DNA of 64,000 nt from Pseudomonas saxonica. Lineage in GTDB: Bacteria > Pseudomonadota > Gammaproteobacteria > Pseudomonadales > Pseudomonadaceae. Shown piece by piece: positions 61,959 through 64,000 of this stretch. The position numbers were made by a program, and so were the translations under genes. The notes under the pieces were generated by a model. It did not search any database and had not been told where the DNA came from. It was given only the letters and a program-made list of their open reading frames with translations. Each line of letters opens with the position of its first letter. Positions within the stretch are counted from its first letter, which is position 1. The stretch covers positions 124,001 to 188,000 of the forward strand of contig NZ_VFIO01000008.1 in assembly GCF_007858365.1 (NCBI RefSeq). Reading direction: 5' to 3'.

Positions 61959-64000
61959 TTCGTGGTTTGAAAATTGCCGGCTTTGTCGTCTTGGTGTTGG
62001 TGTTGCTGGTCGTTGTCAGCCTCGGCGTTATTTTGGGTACGCAAACGGGCAGCCGTTGGGTGTTGGCTCAAGTACCGGGTCTGCAGGTGGACAACTTTAA
62101 CGGCCGCCTGGGTGCGCAGTGGAGCGCCGATCACCTGTTGTGGGAGCAAGGCACCAGCCGCGTAGAAGTGACCCGGCCGATTTTCGCCTGGTCGCCTGGC
62201 TGCCTGACTCGTATGACCTTATGCATCGACCAGCTACAGGCGGATCAAGTCAGCCTGCAGTTCCCGCCGAGCGAAGACAGCAGCAGCGGCCCGGTCAGCT
62301 TGCCGGAACTGAAATTACCCCTGGCCATTGAAGTCGGTGTGATTAAAGTCGGCAACGTGCTGTTTAACGGTATCGAGCAGCTCAAAGGCTTGCAGATGGC
62401 GGCGCAGTGGACGGCCAAAGGTTTGCAGATCGACGCCGTCAAGGTCGAACGTGAAGACCTGAGCGTGAACTTGTCGGGGTTGTTGCAACCCAATGGTGAC
62501 TGGCCGCTGGCGTTACAGGGGACGATCAATTTGCCATCCCCGGACAAACAGCCCTGGGCGCTGGCGCTGAACGTCGAGGGTCATTTACGCACAACCTTGA
62601 ACCTGACGGCTGACAGCAGTGGTTATCTCAACGCCCACCTGAAGGGCGATGTTCAGCCCTTGGCGGAAAACTTGCCCGCGCAGGTGAGCATTACCTCCGA
62701 GGCGTTCAAGGCCAGCCCGGATCTGCCTGATACCTTGCAACTCAATCAATTGCTGCTCACGGCCAAAGGTGATCTCAAGACCGGCTATGCCTTGAAGGGC
62801 ACGGCCAGCTTACCTGCTGAAAACAACCCGGTGAGTGTGTTGCTTGAAGGTCGAGTGGACAGCAAAGGCGCACAGGTTTCAGCGCTTGACCTGACCTCCA
62901 GTGCTCAGCAGCGTTTAAAGCTAGCCGGGAAGGTGGATTGGCAAAAAGGGCTGAGCGCCGAAGCCACGATCGACTGGCTCGAGTTCCCTTGGCATGACCT
63001 GTACCCCGTGATCGCCAAACCGGACGTGGATCTGCGCACATTCAACGGTGAAGTGTCTTACACCGACGGCAAGTACCTGGGCAACTTCAAGGCGGATCTG
63101 GATGGCCCGGCAGGTGCTTTCAGTGTCGCCAGCCCATTCAGTGGTGACCTGGGGCAAATCTTCCTGCCAGAGCTAAAACTGGTGGCAGGGCAGGGCAAGG
63201 CTGAGGGGCACGTTAACGTAAAGTTCACCGACGGCGTGGCGTGGGATACGGCGCTGGATTTGAGTGCGCTCAACCCGGCGTATTGGGTGGCTGAATTGCC
63301 GGGGACATTGGCAGGCCCGTTGCGCAGCACAGGCTCCTTTAAAAATGAGCGGCTGGAACTGGACGCCAACCTTGATCTCAAAGGGCGTTTACGTGGGTTG
63401 CCGGCACTGCTGCAAGCCAAGGCGCAAGGCGCTGGGGAGGCATGGACGGTCAGCACGCTGGACATTCGTCTGGGTGATAACCGCATCAATGGCACGGCCA
63501 ATTTGCATCAGCAACTCAACGCGCAGCTGGAATTGAACCTGCCGCGTTTGGGCCAGTTATGGCCCGACCTGCGCGGTCAGCTTAAGGGCCGAGTGGACAT
63601 GGCCGGCACGCTCAAGGCCCCTGAGGGCAAAGTAGCGCTGCAGGGTCAGCAGTTGGCGTTTGCCGACAATCGCCTGCAAAGCCTGACGCTGGACGCCATA
63701 CTGGATCGCAATCAGCGTGGCCGGCTTGACCTCAAGGGCAGCGGTATTCAGGCGGGTGACACCCAGCTGGGTGTATTGACGGTGGGGGCTAGCGGTGACA
63801 TCAAACGCCAGCAACTGCAATTGGCGCTGCAAGGGCCGATGCTTCAACTTGGGCTGGCGCTGGAAGGCGCACTGGATAACGACAATTGGCGGGGCCGACT
63901 GACCCGCGGCGACGTGAAGGCGGGTGGACAAGATTGGGTGCTGCAAAACCCGGCGCGGCTGGAGCGACTGGCCGATGGCAAAATCAATTTGGGCGCGCAA
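61955..64000 (+). CDS. tamB: Translocation and assembly module protein TamB, 5' part
   Basis: The frame starts at a GTG overlapping the tamA stop and stays open for 682 codons to the window edge. The N-terminus is a membrane anchor (GFVVLVLVLLVVVSLGVILG) followed by QTGSRWVLAQVPGLQVDNFN, the usual AsmA/TamB opening. The rest is long repetitive beta-strand sequence that forms the periplasmic groove bridging the membranes. Family length is about 1200 residues, so roughly half is present. Confidence 0.94.
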   Translation, partial: MIRGLKIAGFVVLVLVLLVVVSLGVILGTQTGSRWVLAQVPGLQVDNFNGRLGAQWSADHLLWEQGTSRVEVTRPIFAWSPGCLTRMTLCIDQLQADQVSLQFPPSEDSSSGPVSLPELKLPLAIEVGVIKVGNVLFNGIEQLKGLQMAAQWTAKGLQIDAVKVEREDLSVNLSGLLQPNGDWPLALQGTINLPSPDKQPWALALNVEGHLRTTLNLTADSSGYLNAHLKGDVQPLAENLPAQVSITSEAFKASPDLPDTLQLNQLLLTAKGDLKTGYALKGTASLPAENNPVSVLLEGRVDSKGAQVSALDLTSSAQQRLKLAGKVDWQKGLSAEATIDWLEFPWHDLYPVIAKPDVDLRTFNGEVSYTDGKYLGNFKADLDGPAGAFSVASPFSGDLGQIFLPELKLVAGQGKAEGHVNVKFTDGVAWDTALDLSALNPAYWVAELPGTLAGPLRSTGSFKNERLELDANLDLKGRLRGLPALLQAKAQGAGEAWTVSTLDIRLGDNRINGTANLHQQLNAQLELNLPRLGQLWPDLRGQLKGRVDMAGTLKAPEGKVALQGQQLAFADNRLQSLTLDAILDRNQRGRLDLKGSGIQAGDTQLGVLTVGASGDIKRQQLQLALQGPMLQLGLALEGALDNDNWRGRLTRGDVKAGGQDWVLQNPARLERLADGKINLGAQ

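Noticed and set aside
63210..63219. ACGTTAACGT palindrome inside tamB, like the LiuR core
   Set aside because: It lacks the flanking T/A arms and lies deep in a coding region without a nearby liu gene; a chance match.

Overview
The window is chromosomal DNA of a Pseudomonas, most likely from the P. fluorescens/P. fragi side of the genus. The evidence is gene order (folD, tRNA-Arg/His/Leu/His, tig-clpP-clpX-lon-hupB-ppiD, fabI, a two-binding-protein Npp/Yej peptide transporter, mltD-gloB-methyltransferase-rnhA-dnaQ), a PrrF iron-responsive small RNA, phnWX with a LysR regulator, and the liu leucine-catabolism genes. No prophage, plasmid, transposase or CRISPR array was seen. || Layout. 1-5800: 3' end of an EmrB-type exporter, a large inverted repeat, lpxH-ppiB (minus), then glnS-cysS (plus). 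5800-7970: folD (minus), then a tRNA cluster whose His-terminator-Leu unit was duplicated, the second Leu copy having decayed. 7970-16490: protein quality-control block tig, clpP, clpX, lon (sigma-32-like promoter), hupB, a defective-looking tRNA-Asp and ppiD. 16670-24860 (minus): fabI and the five-gene npp transporter. 25000-30030: mltD, gloB, a methyltransferase, rnhA, dnaQ and a streptothricin-acetyltransferase-like protein. 30037-33028 (minus): a class-3 lipase preceded by a lipoprotein, organised like an effector-immunity pair. 33389-41840: LysR regulator, small conserved protein, flavin reductase, phnX/phnW with divergent regulator, YebC-like protein, a leucine-rich-repeat/kinase fusion and an M14 carboxypeptidase. 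42158-43530: prrF with its Fur-type promoter, a DUF3077-like protein and a CI/PrtR-like repressor that lacks the residues for self-cleavage. 43590-54720: liuD-C-B-A and, separated by an island, liuE and liuR. 54740-64000: LysR/acyl-CoA dehydrogenase divergent pair, a PstS-OmpA fusion, xthA, a GNAT protein, and tamA-tamB (tamB runs off the window). || The most unusual part is the island between liuA and liuE. Two AT-rich paralogous genes of unknown function (49528-50796 and 51496-52761) are about 90% identical in protein. Between them lies a decayed copy of the liuC 5' end and liuB 3' end. This shows that a tandem duplication of about 4.7 kb, reaching from inside liuC to just past the first unknown gene, was followed by a deletion of about 2.7 kb. 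The relic liu DNA has drifted to about 86% identity, while the 3' ends of the two genes are about 99% identical and their middles are much more diverged. This mosaic suggests gene conversion or selection. || Working together: the lon/clp/tig/ppiD/hupB block handles protein folding and turnover. liuA-E degrade leucine and isovalerate under LiuR, whose palindromic operators are visible before liuA and liuR. phnWX convert 2-aminoethylphosphonate to acetaldehyde and phosphate. tamA/tamB and mltD serve the envelope. All functions are read from sequence by eye; no database search was run.
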